Origin: Salinisphaera orenii subsp. halophila YIM 95161 | GTDB taxonomy: Bacteria; Pseudomonadota; Gammaproteobacteria; Nevskiales; Salinisphaeraceae | Length of the DNA stretch: 64,000 bases | Assembly (NCBI RefSeq): GCF_003732545.1 | Contig: NZ_AYKF01000001.1 | Span: 124,001 to 188,000, forward strand | Direction of reading: 5' to 3' | Part shown: positions 40,060-49,653 of the stretch, one piece after another | How the letters are laid out: every line of letters begins with the position of its first letter | How positions within the stretch are numbered: the stretch's first letter is position 1 | Translations under genes and position numbers: made by a program | Notes under the pieces: generated by a model | Told to the model about the DNA's origin: nothing | Database searches by the model: none | The model's input: the letters and a program-made list of their open reading frames with translations, nothing else

Positions 40060-41028
40060 ATGAGCAAACGCCGTCTGCCCCCGCTGAATCCGCTGCGCAA
40101 CTTCGAGGCCGCCGCGCGCCGCGGCAGCTTCGTGCGCGCGGCGGAGGAACTCAACGTCACGCCGGTGGCGGTCAGCCGTCAGGTCGGCGTGCTGGAGGAC
40201 TATTTCGGCAAGCCGCTGTTCGTGCGCCACGCCAACACGATCGCGCTCACCGATCACGGCCGCGCCCTGCTGCCGTCGGTGACCACCGCGCTGGACACGC
40301 TGGCCGACGGCGCCCGCCGGCTGCGCGCGGCCACCGACACGCCGGTGGTGGTCTGCACCTATCAGGCGTTTGCCATGCACTGGCTGATCCCCCGGATGCG
40401 CGGCTTCACCGCGGCGAACCCCGAGATCAACCTCAACCTGACCACCGCCAACACGCCGGAAGAGTTTGAGCAGGCCCGGGCCGACATCGTGATCAAGTAC
40501 GGCCACGCCCCCCAGGCCGGTCACGACGCCCGCCCGATCCTCCCGGACATCGTCATGCCCGTGTGCAGCCCGGCGCTGCGCGACGGCACACACCCGCTGC
40601 CGCCGGCAAGCAATCTCGCGGCCCACACCCTCTTGCGGGCCCGCTATCGCCGCCTCGACTGGCCGAGCTGGCTGGCGATCATGGACGCCCAGCACCTGGC
40701 CCCGGCCCATGAACTGACCTTCCGGGAATCGGGCCTGGCCAATCAGGCCGCGGCCGAGGGTCTCGGCGTGGCCATCGCCCAGCGCCTGCTGGTCCATGAA
40801 GCGCTGGCCGACGGCCGCCTGGTCATGCCGTTCGAGACCGCGCTGCGCCGGGTCGACGACATCTGGATGAGCTGGCGCGCGGATCGCGCCGACGACGCCC
40901 ACGTGGCCCGGGTCCGGGACTGGATCGCGGCCGAGGCCGGCGACACCGTCGCCGGTTTCGGCATCGACTACCGACCCGCGGATTTCGATGCGCCCCGCGC
41001 GGTGACGCTGCCGGTCGCGCCCGCCTGA
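40060..41028 (+). CDS. LysR-family regulator, GcvA-like
   Basis: This 322-residue regulator has the N-terminal winged helix LNPLRNFEAAARRGSFVRAA and TPVAVSRQVGVLEDYFGKPLF. A LysR effector domain follows (about 95-300). The opening LPPLNPLRNFEAAAR pattern is that of the GcvA subgroup. Its divergent position next to the acyl-CoA dehydrogenase operon suggests it controls that operon in response to the substrate acid or its CoA ester. That role is inferred from layout only. Confidence 0.9.
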   Translation: MSKRRLPPLNPLRNFEAAARRGSFVRAAEELNVTPVAVSRQVGVLEDYFGKPLFVRHANTIALTDHGRALLPSVTTALDTLADGARRLRAATDTPVVVCTYQAFAMHWLIPRMRGFTAANPEINLNLTTANTPEEFEQARADIVIKYGHAPQAGHDARPILPDIVMPVCSPALRDGTHPLPPASNLAAHTLLRARYRRLDWPSWLAIMDAQHLAPAHELTFRESGLANQAAAEGLGVAIAQRLLVHEALADGRLVMPFETALRRVDDIWMSWRADRADDAHVARVRDWIAAEAGDTVAGFGIDYRPADFDAPRAVTLPVAPA

Positions 41029-41123
41029 GACGAAGCGCGGGCCGGGCGCGGCTGCGCCGATCGCCGCTCCGGCCGTCCCAATCCGCCGTCCCAATCTGCC
41101 GGTTAGCTCACGGCCGGGCCGCA

Positions 41124-41390
41124 TCAACGGATCAGCCGACGGCTTGCAGGGTCGGGCCGGACGTGGATCCGATTCCGGGTCAGCCGGCCCGAGCCGTCCG
41201 CGCAGGTATCCGACGAGCTTCGCAGGCAGAAGATGGAAGAGAACCGGGGCCACCCGGCGAGCGCCCGCGACTGCCGTATGGACGTGTCGATGGACTGGCG
41301 GAACAGCAGCCGGACCGCCGCGCGGCAGGCCTCGATCCAACGGCGGATACGTCGCGCGTTGACGCGCGCTGCCTCCGGCATGCGCACCCC
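41124..41390 (-). pseudogene. Decayed moaB-like fragment
   Basis: The reverse strand contains QSRALAG, IFCL, CADG and RLTRNRI. These align with QSRALAG, IFCL, CADG and RLIRDQI at the C-terminus of the intact moaB 0.7 kb away. On the DNA level 41140-41293 and 41837-41990 are visibly similar throughout. The N-terminal half, with the TGGTG cofactor loop, is missing or unrecognisable, so the copy cannot be functional. It is in the same orientation as moaB and probably arose by duplication or gain of a paralogue followed by decay. The flanking 41029-41123 and 41391-41478 show no gene. Confidence 0.75.
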
Positions 41391-41478
41391 GACCGTCGCA
41401 CAGCGCCGCTCGGATCACGCATTCGGATGAGCCGTCAGTTCCGGCGACAGCGGCCCGACTCCACGACCGATGGCGCGC

Positions 41479-41795
41479 AGGGTCTGTTGAGGGTTCGTAC
41501 CAGTCCGCGCCAAGCGCTTCTTGAAAATCGACCATGGGCGCCAAGACGGGGCGTAGGGCGCTGGTGCAGTCATTCTGCACCAGCGTGCTACAACGCTGGA
41601 TTGCTGTCGTGTCGTTGATTTTCTGGGCGCTTGTCCCGAAGGCGAAGGGTTGGACCGCCCATGAAAGATCGACTAGGGGCGCCCGACGGCGTTGCAAGCC
41701 CGGGTCGTGTCAGGCCCAGAGTCGGCGGCTCGCGCCTTGCCGGACACGATTTGTGGACGCCAATGCGGCGCTCGGACGAAACCTCAACAGGCCCT
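41479..41795. mobile_element. 317-bp element with terminal inverted repeats (MITE-like or IS remnant)
   Basis: AGGGTCTGTTGAGGGTTCGT (41479-41498) and the reverse of 41776-41795, AGGGCCTGTTGAGGTTTCGT, agree at 18 of 20 positions and face each other. The 277 bases between hold no recognisable transposase. Base composition and the internal hairpin differ from neighbouring genes. I infer a non-autonomous element or deleted insertion sequence. The CTGTTGAGGTTTCG type of end occurs on several IS families, so no family is assigned. Its right end supplies two bases of the moaB stop codon. No clear target duplication was found. Confidence 0.75.
41559..41585. other. Perfect 11-bp hairpin inside the element
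   Basis: CGCTGGTGCAG and CTGCACCAGCG form a perfect 11-bp inverted repeat around the loop TCATT, near the centre of the inverted-repeat element. There is no T run. It may be a structural part of the element. Confidence 0.75.
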
Positions 41796-42309
41796 AGCGC
41801 TCGGTCAGTCGCGGCAGCAGCTCGTGCAGATTGCAGGGCCGGGTCCGAGCGTCGATCTGGTCCCGGATCAGCCGGTCCCAGCCGTCGGCGCAGGCGCCCG
41901 ACGAGCCCGGCAGGCAGAAGATGAAGGTGGCCTTGGCCACCCCGGCGAGCGCCCGCGACTGCAGCGTGGACGTGCCGATGGATTCGTAGGACAGCACCCG
42001 GAACATCTCGCCGAATCCGTCGATGCGCCGGTCGAACAAGACCTCGACGGCCTGCGGCGTGACGTCGCGCCCGGTCAGCCCGGTCCCGCCGGTGGTGATG
42101 ACCACATCCGGCGCGGCGTCGGCGATCCAGCGCGCCACCCGTGCGCGGATCTCGTGGACATCGTCGGGGCAGATAGCCTTTTCATGCAGCCGATGCCCGG
42201 CGGCCTCGATTCGCTCAGCCAGCAGCCGTCCGGATTTGTCGGTGGCCTCCGTGCGACTGTCGGAGACCGTGAGCACGGCGATCTGCAGGGGCAGGAATGC
42301 GTCGGTCAT
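41794..42309 (-). CDS. moaB: Molybdenum cofactor biosynthesis protein B
   Basis: This 171-residue protein is of the MoaB/MogA fold. It has LTVSDSRTEATDKSGRLLAE at the N-terminus, the molybdopterin-binding loop VVITTGGTGLTGRDVTPQAV, and FCLPGSSGACADGWDRLI. It takes part in molybdenum cofactor assembly, probably adenylating molybdopterin. The final codons run to the junction with the inverted-repeat element, whose last bases form the TAG stop. The protein still has normal length, so function is likely kept. Confidence 0.93.
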   Translation of the reverse strand: MTDAFLPLQIAVLTVSDSRTEATDKSGRLLAERIEAAGHRLHEKAICPDDVHEIRARVARWIADAAPDVVITTGGTGLTGRDVTPQAVEVLFDRRIDGFGEMFRVLSYESIGTSTLQSRALAGVAKATFIFCLPGSSGACADGWDRLIRDQIDARTRPCNLHELLPRLTER

Positions 42310-42325
42310 GGCGGGCCTCGCGGTA

Positions 42326-42353
42326 GTATCGACGGCCGGGCGACCGCATCAAT
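42326..42353 (-). promoter_or_regulatory. Promoter of moaB
   Basis: On the reverse strand TTGATG (42348-42353) and GATACT (42326-42331) are 16 bases apart and close to the -35/-10 consensus. Transcription would start near 42319, about 10 bases before the ATG. A perfect 16-base palindrome GTCCGCGATCGCGGAC lies upstream at 42361-42376. The remainder of 42310-42528 shows no gene. Confidence 0.45.
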
Positions 42354-42528
42354 CTATCAGGTCCGCGATCGCGGACGACATGCGGGGACACCCGTATGCG
42401 GCCGGCCGCACGCGCGACGGATCGATCACCGGCGCGGACGCGTCGCGACAGCACGTAGCGGACCGCCCCGTGAATTCCATTCCCCGCGCTGGACCGGGCG
42501 GAATCGCTCGACCGCGGCCGCCGACGGC

Positions 42529-43617
42529 TCAGGCCGGCGGCTGCGCCGCGGCCTGCTCGACGCGCTCGTCGTCCTCGCTGACGATGCCCAGCCGGCGGGC
42601 GCGCCGCAGCCAGCGCTGGCGCGCCATGACCCGCATGTCCTCGACCGCGTCGCCCTCGTCCATGATCTCCATGCCGAGCATGGTCTCGACGATGTCCTCC
42701 ATGGTCGCCACACCGACGATGCCGCCGTATTCGTCCACGACCACGGACAGCTGCTGCTGACGGGTGAGCAGATTGCGGAACAGCCCGAACAGCGACAGCG
42801 ACTCGGGCACGACCAGCACATCGCGCTGCAGCGTCGACAGCGGCGTGTCGTGGCGATCGCGGGCGATCTCGATGAGCACGTCCGACAGCAGCACGAAGCC
42901 GGTGATGTCCTCGGTCTCGTCGGAGAATACCGGCAGCCGCGAGATGCGCCGCTCGCCGAGCGTGTCCAGCACCTCGGTGACGGTGGCGTTGTCCTTGAAC
43001 GCGATCACCACGACCCGTGGCGTGAGCACATCCTTGACCCGCAGCGAGTCGGCCTGCAGCAGGTTGCGCAGGATCTCGGACTCCTGATCGGCGAAAACGC
43101 CGTCGGCCTCGCCCTGCTCGGCCATCGCCTGGAACTCGTCTCGGCTGATGCTCGGCTCCTTCTCGTTGGGCGTGAGCAGGCGGGTGATGCCCATCGACAT
43201 CACCACCAGCGGATAGAGCATGATGACCATGCCGCGCAGAATCACCGCCGCCCACGGGGCCAGCCCGCGCCAGTAGGTCGCCCCCAGGGTCTTGGGGATG
43301 ATCTCGGAGAGCACCAGGATCAGCAGCGTCACGACCGCCGAGGCCACGGCCACGTACTGGTTGCCGAACACCACCTGGGTCTGGGCGCCGACGCCGGCGG
43401 CGCCGACCGTGTGCGCGATGGTGTTGAGGCTGAGCAGCGCCGACAGCGGCCGGTCGACGTCGTCCTTCAGGCGCTTGAGGCGCGCGCCGGCCTGGCCGCC
43501 CTTGTTCTCCATCAGACTGATATAGGACGGCGAGATCGACAGCAGGACCGCCTCCAGGATGGAGCACAGGAACGACACGCCCAGTGCCAGAAAGAGATAG
43601 AAGAAAAGCAGTGCCAT
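42529..43617 (-). CDS. CNNM/CorB-type transporter with CBS pair
   Basis: This 362-residue protein has an N-terminal CNNM (DUF21) membrane domain with about four helices (FSFLCSILEAVLLS type opening at 13-25, and LSEIIPKTLGATYWRG). Two CBS domains follow (about 195-320), with LTPRVVVIAFKDNATV and VVVDEYGGIVGVATMEDIVE. It stops soon after the CBS pair, without the extra CorC/HlyC domain. Related proteins export magnesium or cobalt, or help cells resist them. The ATG at 43617 begins the membrane helix. It is divergent from rhlE. Confidence 0.9.
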   Translation of the reverse strand: MALLFFYLFLALGVSFLCSILEAVLLSISPSYISLMENKGGQAGARLKRLKDDVDRPLSALLSLNTIAHTVGAAGVGAQTQVVFGNQYVAVASAVVTLLILVLSEIIPKTLGATYWRGLAPWAAVILRGMVIMLYPLVVMSMGITRLLTPNEKEPSISRDEFQAMAEQGEADGVFADQESEILRNLLQADSLRVKDVLTPRVVVIAFKDNATVTEVLDTLGERRISRLPVFSDETEDITGFVLLSDVLIEIARDRHDTPLSTLQRDVLVVPESLSLFGLFRNLLTRQQQLSVVVDEYGGIVGVATMEDIVETMLGMEIMDEGDAVEDMRVMARQRWLRRARRLGIVSEDDERVEQAAAQPPA

Positions 43618-43742
43618 AGTCGTGTATCGCCTGGAGGCATCGAGTGGCGCGGGGGCCGCGGTGGCGGTCCCTTGGCCGAGCGTCTGTGACAGATCTCGCC
43701 TGGGTTGGTTCGCGCACCCTATCGGTTCGCCGCCGTGACCGG

Positions 43743-43748
43743 TATACT
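43743..43748 (+). promoter_or_regulatory. -10 element of rhlE with a long untranslated leader
   Basis: TATACT matches 5 of 6 of the -10 consensus, with no good -35 (TATCGG at 17 bases). It would give a leader of about 165 bases before rhlE. The leader contains GC-rich self-complementary stretches around 43767-43782 but no named regulatory RNA that I recognise. The remainder of 43618-43919 holds no gene. Confidence 0.35.
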
Positions 43749-43919
43749 TTGCGGCCGGCCTTGCCCGCCCGTCCGCCCGGACGGCGTGTCCACCCCGACC
43801 GGGGTATGGCCGCCGCAGCACTGTCGACTTGCGCGAACGGCTGCGAATCTCACGTCATCATGCCATGCGGCAGCCGGTGTCGTGACCTTGAATCTCGCCG
43901 CAGCCAAACAGGAACCCCC

Positions 43920-45242
43920 ATGTCCTTCGCTCAACTCGGCCTGGCGCCGTCGCTTCTCGAGGCGGTCGCCGCCGCCGGCTATGACACGCCCACCCCCATT
44001 CAGGAGCGCGCCATTCCGGCCGTGCTCGCCGGCGGCGACCTGCTCGCCGCCGCCCAGACCGGCACCGGCAAGACCGCTGCCTTCACGCTGCCGCTGCTTC
44101 ACCGGCTCGGCGACACGCATCAGAAAAAGCCGCGGGTGCTCGTGCTCACGCCCACGCGCGAGCTGGCCGCTCAGGTCAACGAGTCGGTCAAGACCTACGG
44201 TCGCTCGAGCCCGATCCGCAGCACCGTCATCTTCGGCGGCGTCGGCTACCAGCCGCAGATCTCCACGCTGAACAAGGGCGTGGACATCGTTGTGGCCACG
44301 CCCGGCCGTCTGCTCGACCACCTCAACAACGGCAACGCCGACCTGTCCGACATCCAGACGCTGGTGCTCGACGAGGCCGACCGCATGCTGGACATGGGCT
44401 TCATCCACGACATCAAGCGCGTGCTGAAGTATCTGCCGGCCAAGCGCCAGAACCTGCTGTTCTCGGCGACCTTCTCCAAGGAGATCCGCAAGCTCGCCGC
44501 CGGCCTGCTCGACAAGCCGGACGAGATCGACGTCGCCCCGCGCAGCAACGCCGCCGCCGAGCGCATCGTCCAGAAGGCGGTGATGGTCGAGAAGCCGCGC
44601 AAGCGCGCGGTGCTGTCGCATCTGATCCGCGACGGCGACTGGTCGCAGGTGCTGGTGTTCACGCGCACCAAGCACGGCGCCAACCGTCTGAGCAAGCAGC
44701 TCGAGACCGACGGCCTGACCGCCGCCGCGCTGCACGGCAACAAGAGCCAGAACGCGCGCACCAAGGCGCTGGACGGCTTCAAGAAGGGCACCGTCCGGGT
44801 GCTCGTGGCCACCGACATCGCCGCCCGCGGCATCGACATCGAGATGCTGCCGCATGTGGTCAACTACGAGCTGCCCAACGTGCCCGAGGACTATGTCCAC
44901 CGCATCGGCCGCACCGGCCGCGCCGGCTCCGACGGCGCCGCGGTGTCGCTGGTCGGCCCCGACGAGCGCAAGCTGCTCAAGGGCATCGAGAAGCTCATCG
45001 GCAATCCCATCGATCGCATGACCGTCGAAGGCGTGGACCTGCGCGCGCCGGAGACCGAGGACGAGGCCGACGAGCGCCCGCCGCGCCGTCAGAACAACGA
45101 CGGAGGCAATCGCACGCCCAAACGCGGCGGCGGCGCGCCCGGCAACGCCAACCCCGGCAACCGCGGTGGCCAGCGGCGACGCAAGCGCGGCGGCCGCAAC
45201 AACCGCAGCGGCAACCGTTCGGGCGGCGGCGCTAGCTCCTAG
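43920..45242 (+). CDS. rhlE: DEAD-box ATP-dependent RNA helicase, RhlE type
   Basis: This 440-residue helicase has the Q motif TPTPIQ, motif [10 protein letters not shown], Ia [29 protein letters not shown] and [11 protein letters not shown] basic, Gly/Arg/Asn-rich tail (about 385-440) with repeated GG-R-N units follows, typical of RhlE-like proteins that bind RNA without strong specificity. It probably acts in ribosome assembly or RNA turnover. The ATG at 43920 gives [13 protein letters not shown], the expected start. Longer upstream extensions lack support. Confidence 0.94.
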   Translation: MSFAQLGLAPSLLEAVAAAGYDTPTPIQERAIPAVLAGGDLLAAAQTGTGKTAAFTLPLLHRLGDTHQKKPRVLVLTPTRELAAQVNESVKTYGRSSPIRSTVIFGGVGYQPQISTLNKGVDIVVATPGRLLDHLNNGNADLSDIQTLVLDEADRMLDMGFIHDIKRVLKYLPAKRQNLLFSATFSKEIRKLAAGLLDKPDEIDVAPRSNAAAERIVQKAVMVEKPRKRAVLSHLIRDGDWSQVLVFTRTKHGANRLSKQLETDGLTAAALHGNKSQNARTKALDGFKKGTVRVLVATDIAARGIDIEMLPHVVNYELPNVPEDYVHRIGRTGRAGSDGAAVSLVGPDERKLLKGIEKLIGNPIDRMTVEGVDLRAPETEDEADERPPRRQNNDGGNRTPKRGGGAPGNANPGNRGGQRRRKRGGRNNRSGNRSGGGASS

Positions 45243-45494
45243 CGAGCGCCGAGGCCGGTGGGTGCATCGCGCCCGCCGGCCTGCGCCGGTGCGATATCCG
45301 GCGACCCGGCACGCGGCCGGGCAGGCGACGAGCGGACCGCACGCGCCGCGATCCTGCGTCTCGGGGCCGCAACGGCCGACAGACGGGCCACGGCCCGGCG
45401 CGCCGGTCGACAACGCGACGTTCGGCGTCGATGCCGAAAGGCCTCGCCGCCCCATTCAACCGGGGCCGGCCGCGATCGGGCCCGGTAGCTGATT

Positions 45495-45500
45495 TACAAT
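45495..45500 (+). promoter_or_regulatory. -10 element directly before the ABC-F gene
   Basis: TACAAT (5 of 6) ends seven bases before the ATG at 45508, and no ribosome site is visible between. Initiation seven bases downstream would give a leaderless transcript. The upstream part of 45243-45507 is GC-rich and shows no gene. Confidence 0.4.
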
Positions 45501-45507
45501 AGACACC

Positions 45508-47427
45508 ATGATTAGTCTCAGACAGGTCACGCTGCGGCGTGGCACGGAAAAGCTGATCGAAGGGCTCGACCTGCGCATCCCCGCCGGCCAGCGCATGGGC
45601 ATCGTCGGCCGCAACGGCACCGGCAAGTCCAGCCTGTTCGCACTCCTGCTCGGCGAGCTGTCACCCGATACCGGCGATGTCGACGTGCCGGCCAACCTGG
45701 ATATCGCCACCGTTCGCCAGGAAGCCCCGGCCGGCCGCCAGGCCGCGCTCGATTTCGTGCTCGACGGCGACACCGAGCTGCGTGCCATCCAGAACCGGCT
45801 CGAAGCCGCCGAGGCCGAGGGCGACGGCCTCGCCCTGGCCGAACTGCACGGCCGCATGGCCGAGATCGACGGCTACGCGGCCCACGCCCGCGCCGCCCGG
45901 CTGCTGCACGGCCTGGGCTTTTCGCCGGAGACCCACGGCGCGCCCATCGACGCCTTCTCCGGCGGCTGGCGCATGCGCCTGAATCTCGCCGCCGCGCTCA
46001 TGCGCCGCTGCGACGTGCTGCTGCTGGACGAGCCGACGAACCATCTCGATCTGGACGCCGTGCTCTGGCTGCAGGGCTATCTCGCCTCGCACCCGGCGAC
46101 GCTGCTGATCATCTCGCACGATCGCGACTTCCTCGACGGCGTCACCAGCCACACGCTGCATCTGGAGCACGGCCGCGCGACCCTCTACAACGGCAACTAC
46201 TCCGCCTTCGAGAAGATGCGCGCCGAGGCCAAGCTGCAGCAGCAGGCCGCCTTCGAGGCCCAGCAGAAGCGCGTGGCCGAACTGCAGGCGTTTGTCGATC
46301 GCTTCCGCGCCAAGGCCACCAAGGCCCGCCAGGCGCAGAGCAAGCTCAAGCAGATCGAACGCATGGAGACCGTCGAGGCCGCTCACTGGGACACGCCGTT
46401 CTCGTTTCGTTTCCTGACACCCGACCGGCTGCCGGAAACGCTCGTACGCGTCGACAACGCCGCCATCGGCTACGACGACACGCCGCTGGTGGCCGGCATC
46501 AAGCTGCGCATCGTGCCGGGCGACCGTATCGCCGTGCTCGGACGCAACGGCGCCGGCAAGTCGACCGTGATGAAGATGCTGGCCGGCGAACTGGCGCCCA
46601 TGGCCGGCGAGGTCCAGCTCGACCGCTATCTCAACATCGGCTACTTCGCCCAGCATCAGCTCGAACAGCTCGACGACGCGGCGAGCGCGGCCACCCACCT
46701 GCAGCGCGCCGACCCGAAGGCCAGCGAGCAGCACATCCGCGACTTCCTCGGCGGCTTCGACTTCCGCGGCGACAAGGCGCTGGATCCCATCGGCCCGTTC
46801 TCCGGCGGCGAGAAGGCGCGCCTGGCCCTGGCGCTGGTGGTGCACGAAAAGCCCAACCTGCTGCTGCTCGACGAGCCGACCAACCATCTCGACCTGGACA
46901 TGCGCCACGCGCTGGAAATCGCGCTCCAGAACTATGACGGCGCGGTGGTGCTGGTCGCCCACGACCGCCATCTCATCGACGCCACCTGCGAGCAGCTCTG
47001 GCGCGTGGACGACGGCCACATGGCGCCCTTCGACGGCGACCTGAACGACTACGCCAAGTGGCTGGTCAACCAGCGCAGCAACACCGAAGGCGAGACCGCC
47101 CCAGCCGCCGCGGCCAAGCCCGGCGGTGGCGGCGACAGCGGCCGCAGCCGGCGCGACGCCGCCGCCCAGCGCAGCCGCGAGAAGCCGATGCGCAACGCCA
47201 TGAAACAGGCCGAGCGCGAGATGAGCACGCTCGAGGAGAAACTCGCCGCCCTGGACAAGGAACTGGCCAAGCCCAGCGTCTACTCCAGCCGCACCGAGGC
47301 CGCGCGGCTGTCGCAGGAACAGGGCCGGCTGCGCAAGCAGCTGGAGGCCGCTGAGGCGCAGTGGATGGAAAACGCCGAGGCGCTGGAGGCCGAGCGGCGC
47401 GACGACGACGCGAGCCTGGCCTCGTGA
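45508..47427 (+). CDS. ABC-F family ATPase (YheS-like)
   Basis: This 639-residue protein has two ABC domains in tandem. Their Walker A loops are GRNGTGKSS and GRNGAGKST, their signatures FSGGWRMRLNLAAAL and FSGGEKARLALALV, and both have LLLDEPTNHLDLD. The interdomain linker is helical and basic (about 235-290). A coiled-coil C-terminus follows. There are no membrane helices. ABC-F proteins bind the ribosomal E site, and YheS-type members relieve stalled translation. The stop overlaps the sbcB start (GTGA), so the two genes are coupled. Confidence 0.93.
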   Translation: MISLRQVTLRRGTEKLIEGLDLRIPAGQRMGIVGRNGTGKSSLFALLLGELSPDTGDVDVPANLDIATVRQEAPAGRQAALDFVLDGDTELRAIQNRLEAAEAEGDGLALAELHGRMAEIDGYAAHARAARLLHGLGFSPETHGAPIDAFSGGWRMRLNLAAALMRRCDVLLLDEPTNHLDLDAVLWLQGYLASHPATLLIISHDRDFLDGVTSHTLHLEHGRATLYNGNYSAFEKMRAEAKLQQQAAFEAQQKRVAELQAFVDRFRAKATKARQAQSKLKQIERMETVEAAHWDTPFSFRFLTPDRLPETLVRVDNAAIGYDDTPLVAGIKLRIVPGDRIAVLGRNGAGKSTVMKMLAGELAPMAGEVQLDRYLNIGYFAQHQLEQLDDAASAATHLQRADPKASEQHIRDFLGGFDFRGDKALDPIGPFSGGEKARLALALVVHEKPNLLLLDEPTNHLDLDMRHALEIALQNYDGAVVLVAHDRHLIDATCEQLWRVDDGHMAPFDGDLNDYAKWLVNQRSNTEGETAPAAAAKPGGGGDSGRSRRDAAAQRSREKPMRNAMKQAEREMSTLEEKLAALDKELAKPSVYSSRTEAARLSQEQGRLRKQLEAAEAQWMENAEALEAERRDDDASLAS

Positions 47428-48866
47428 GCCACACACCCACCTTCTTCTGGCACGACTACGAAACCTTCGGCGCGGATCCGCGGCGCGACCGGCCCGCCCA
47501 GTTCGCCGGCATCCGCACCGACGCCGACTTCAACGTCATCGGCGAGCCGCTAGTGCTCTACTGCCAGCCCACGGCCGACACGCTCGGCCATCCCGAAGCG
47601 ACGCTGATCACCGGCATCACGCCCCAGATCGCGCTCGAGCGGGGCGTGCCCGAGCCCGAGTTCATCGAGACCATCGTCGCCGAGATGGCCGTGCCCGGCA
47701 CCTGCAGCGTCGGCTACAACAACTTGGCCTTCGACGACGAAGTCACCCGGCACACGCTCTGGCGCAACTTCTTCGATCCGTACGCCCGCGAGTGGCAGAA
47801 CGGCTGCTCGCGCTGGGACATCATCAACATGGTGCGCCTGACCTACGCGCTGCGCCCCGACGGCATCGAATGGCCGCAGCGCGAGGACGGCGCCCCGAGT
47901 TTCCGGCTGGAGGACCTGGCCGCGGCCAACCAGCTCGCCCAGGAACGCGCCCACGACGCCCTGTCCGACGTCCACGCCACCATCGACCTGGCGCGGCTGA
48001 TCCGCGACAGACAGCCGAAGCTGTTCGACTACGTCCTCGCCAATCGCGACAAGCACAGCGCCCGCCGGCTGCTGGATATGGAAACCCGCAAGCCGGCGCT
48101 GCACGTCTCGTCCAAATTCCCGGCGAGCAACGGCTGCCTGTCGCCGGTGATGCCGATCGCCCCGCATCCGTCCAACAAGAACTGCATCATTGTCTACGAC
48201 CTGCGCGTCGACCCGGCGCCGCTGCTGGAACTCTCGCCGGACGAGATCCACGAGCGCATCTTCACCCCGGCCGCCGATCTGCCCGAGGACGCACCGCGCG
48301 TGGCCCTCAAGGGCGTGCATCTGAACAAGTGCCCCGTGCTCGCGCCGTTCGAGATGATGCGCGAGGCCGAGGCCGAACGGCTGCATCTGGACATCGCCCG
48401 CTGCCGGCGCCACTGGAAGGCGATCCACGACCGGCTGGCCGAAGTCGAGGCCAAGGCCACGGCCGTGTTCGACGCCCAGACCTTCGAGCCCGAAGGCGAC
48501 GCCGACGCCGCGCTCTACGACGGCTTCGTGGGCGACGCCGACCGCAAGCTCGCCGAACGGGTCCGCCACACCGATGCCGCCGAACTGGCCGACGGCGGGA
48601 TCGTCTTCTCCGACAACCGTCTCAACGAGCTGCTGTTCCGCTACCGCGCCCGCCACTATCCGGACACGCTCGCCGAGGCCGAACGCGACGACTGGCATCG
48701 CTGGCTGTCCAAACGCCTCGAATTCGCGCCCGAAGGCGGCCTGACGCTGGACGAGTACGACGAGGTGATCGCCGGGCTGATGGAACGCGTGCAGGGCGAG
48801 CCCAAGCGCCTGCAGCTGCTGCTCGACCTCAAGGCCTGGAGCGACAGACAGCGCAGCCGCCTGTAG
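47424..48866 (+). CDS. sbcB: Exodeoxyribonuclease I
   Basis: Exonuclease I degrades single-stranded DNA from the 3' end in repair and recombination. The 480-residue protein begins with a GTG inside the ABC-F stop. It shows the DEDDh residues in TFFWHDYETFG, GYNNLAFDDEVTRH and AHDALSDVHATI. The SH3-like and helical C-terminal parts follow, with the block KFPASNGCLSPVMPIAPHP. The length is close to that of the E. coli enzyme. Confidence 0.95.
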   Translation: MSHTPTFFWHDYETFGADPRRDRPAQFAGIRTDADFNVIGEPLVLYCQPTADTLGHPEATLITGITPQIALERGVPEPEFIETIVAEMAVPGTCSVGYNNLAFDDEVTRHTLWRNFFDPYAREWQNGCSRWDIINMVRLTYALRPDGIEWPQREDGAPSFRLEDLAAANQLAQERAHDALSDVHATIDLARLIRDRQPKLFDYVLANRDKHSARRLLDMETRKPALHVSSKFPASNGCLSPVMPIAPHPSNKNCIIVYDLRVDPAPLLELSPDEIHERIFTPAADLPEDAPRVALKGVHLNKCPVLAPFEMMREAEAERLHLDIARCRRHWKAIHDRLAEVEAKATAVFDAQTFEPEGDADAALYDGFVGDADRKLAERVRHTDAAELADGGIVFSDNRLNELLFRYRARHYPDTLAEAERDDWHRWLSKRLEFAPEGGLTLDEYDEVIAGLMERVQGEPKRLQLLLDLKAWSDRQRSRL

Positions 48867-48951
48867 CGACGTTAGCGGCCCTCACGCGCCGCGCCGGCCG
48901 CCAGCGCCGACAGCATCGCGCCGCTCGAACGGCCGCGCGGCCGGCCCGCCG

Positions 48952-49542
48952 CTAGGGCGGCGCGATCCGCCCCACCACCGCCAGGCCCTCGGGCCCGGGA
49001 CGCACCACCACGATCTCGCCGGAGGCCGGGAACACGTCGGTCAGCGCGGTGATGTTGACCTGATGGGTGACCAGTACGCGCGGGCGACCGCTGGCGTCAT
49101 CGGCCAGCAGCCGGCGCACGGTCCGAGTCTGCCCCGGACCGGCCTCGCGATCCTCGAAGAAGGAATCGAGCGCCGGCGTGGGCACGACCTCGCCCACGTC
49201 CAGCAGCCGCGCGGTGTCCAGACAGCGGCACCAGCGGCTGGAACGCACCACCGCGTGGTCGATGCCGTGATCGCGCAGGCGCGCGCCGATCGCGCGAGCC
49301 TCGGCGCGGCCGGCGGCGGACAGGTTGCGCTGGGTGTCGCAGTCGTCGAGCGCGAAGTTCGCCGGGTCCCCCAGACCCGGCGCGCTGGCGTGACGCATGA
49401 GCGCGACCGTCTCGCCGGCCGCGAGCCCGCGCCAGAGTCCGGCCGCATCGGCGGCGACTGCCGTACCCGACCCGAACACGCTCGCCAGCACCGCCGCGGC
49501 CAGCGCGAGCATTCGACCCGATCGAGCGATTCCACACATCAT
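48952..49542 (-). CDS. Periplasmic histidine phosphatase family protein
   Basis: This 196-residue protein has a signal peptide (about 1-31, ending AVAADA). A branch-1 histidine phosphatase domain follows, with the catalytic LMRHASAPG (RHG replaced by RHA), RNLSAAGRAEARAIG and the second His in VLVTHQVNI. Related small secreted members act on phosphorylated sugars or lipids, but the substrate here is unknown. The double ATG at 49537-49542 sets the start. It is convergent with sbcB; the 85 bases between hold GC palindromes and no gene. Confidence 0.86.
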   Translation of the reverse strand: MMCGIARSGRMLALAAAVLASVFGSGTAVAADAAGLWRGLAAGETVALMRHASAPGLGDPANFALDDCDTQRNLSAAGRAEARAIGARLRDHGIDHAVVRSSRWCRCLDTARLLDVGEVVPTPALDSFFEDREAGPGQTRTVRRLLADDASGRPRVLVTHQVNITALTDVFPASGEIVVVRPGPEGLAVVGRIAPP

Positions 49543-49653
49543 CCCGTACCCGTTGTTCGGCGATGCATCGAGCCTAGCGCAGCGGCCGGCTCGCCGCCGC
49601 CCCGCGCGACGACAGGACTTTGTCGGGCCTGCGAAGTGCGTCACCCTGTGCGC

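Noticed and set aside
38740-41697. Open frame of nearly 1000 codons extending upstream of the acyl-CoA dehydrogenase
   Set aside because: The extension runs antisense across the LysR gene and the moaB fragment, has no domain, and the family start with a good ribosome site is at 39891.
41534-41797. Small gene inside the inverted-repeat element
   Set aside because: There is no ribosome site or recognisable domain, and it crosses the inverted repeat and the end of moaB.
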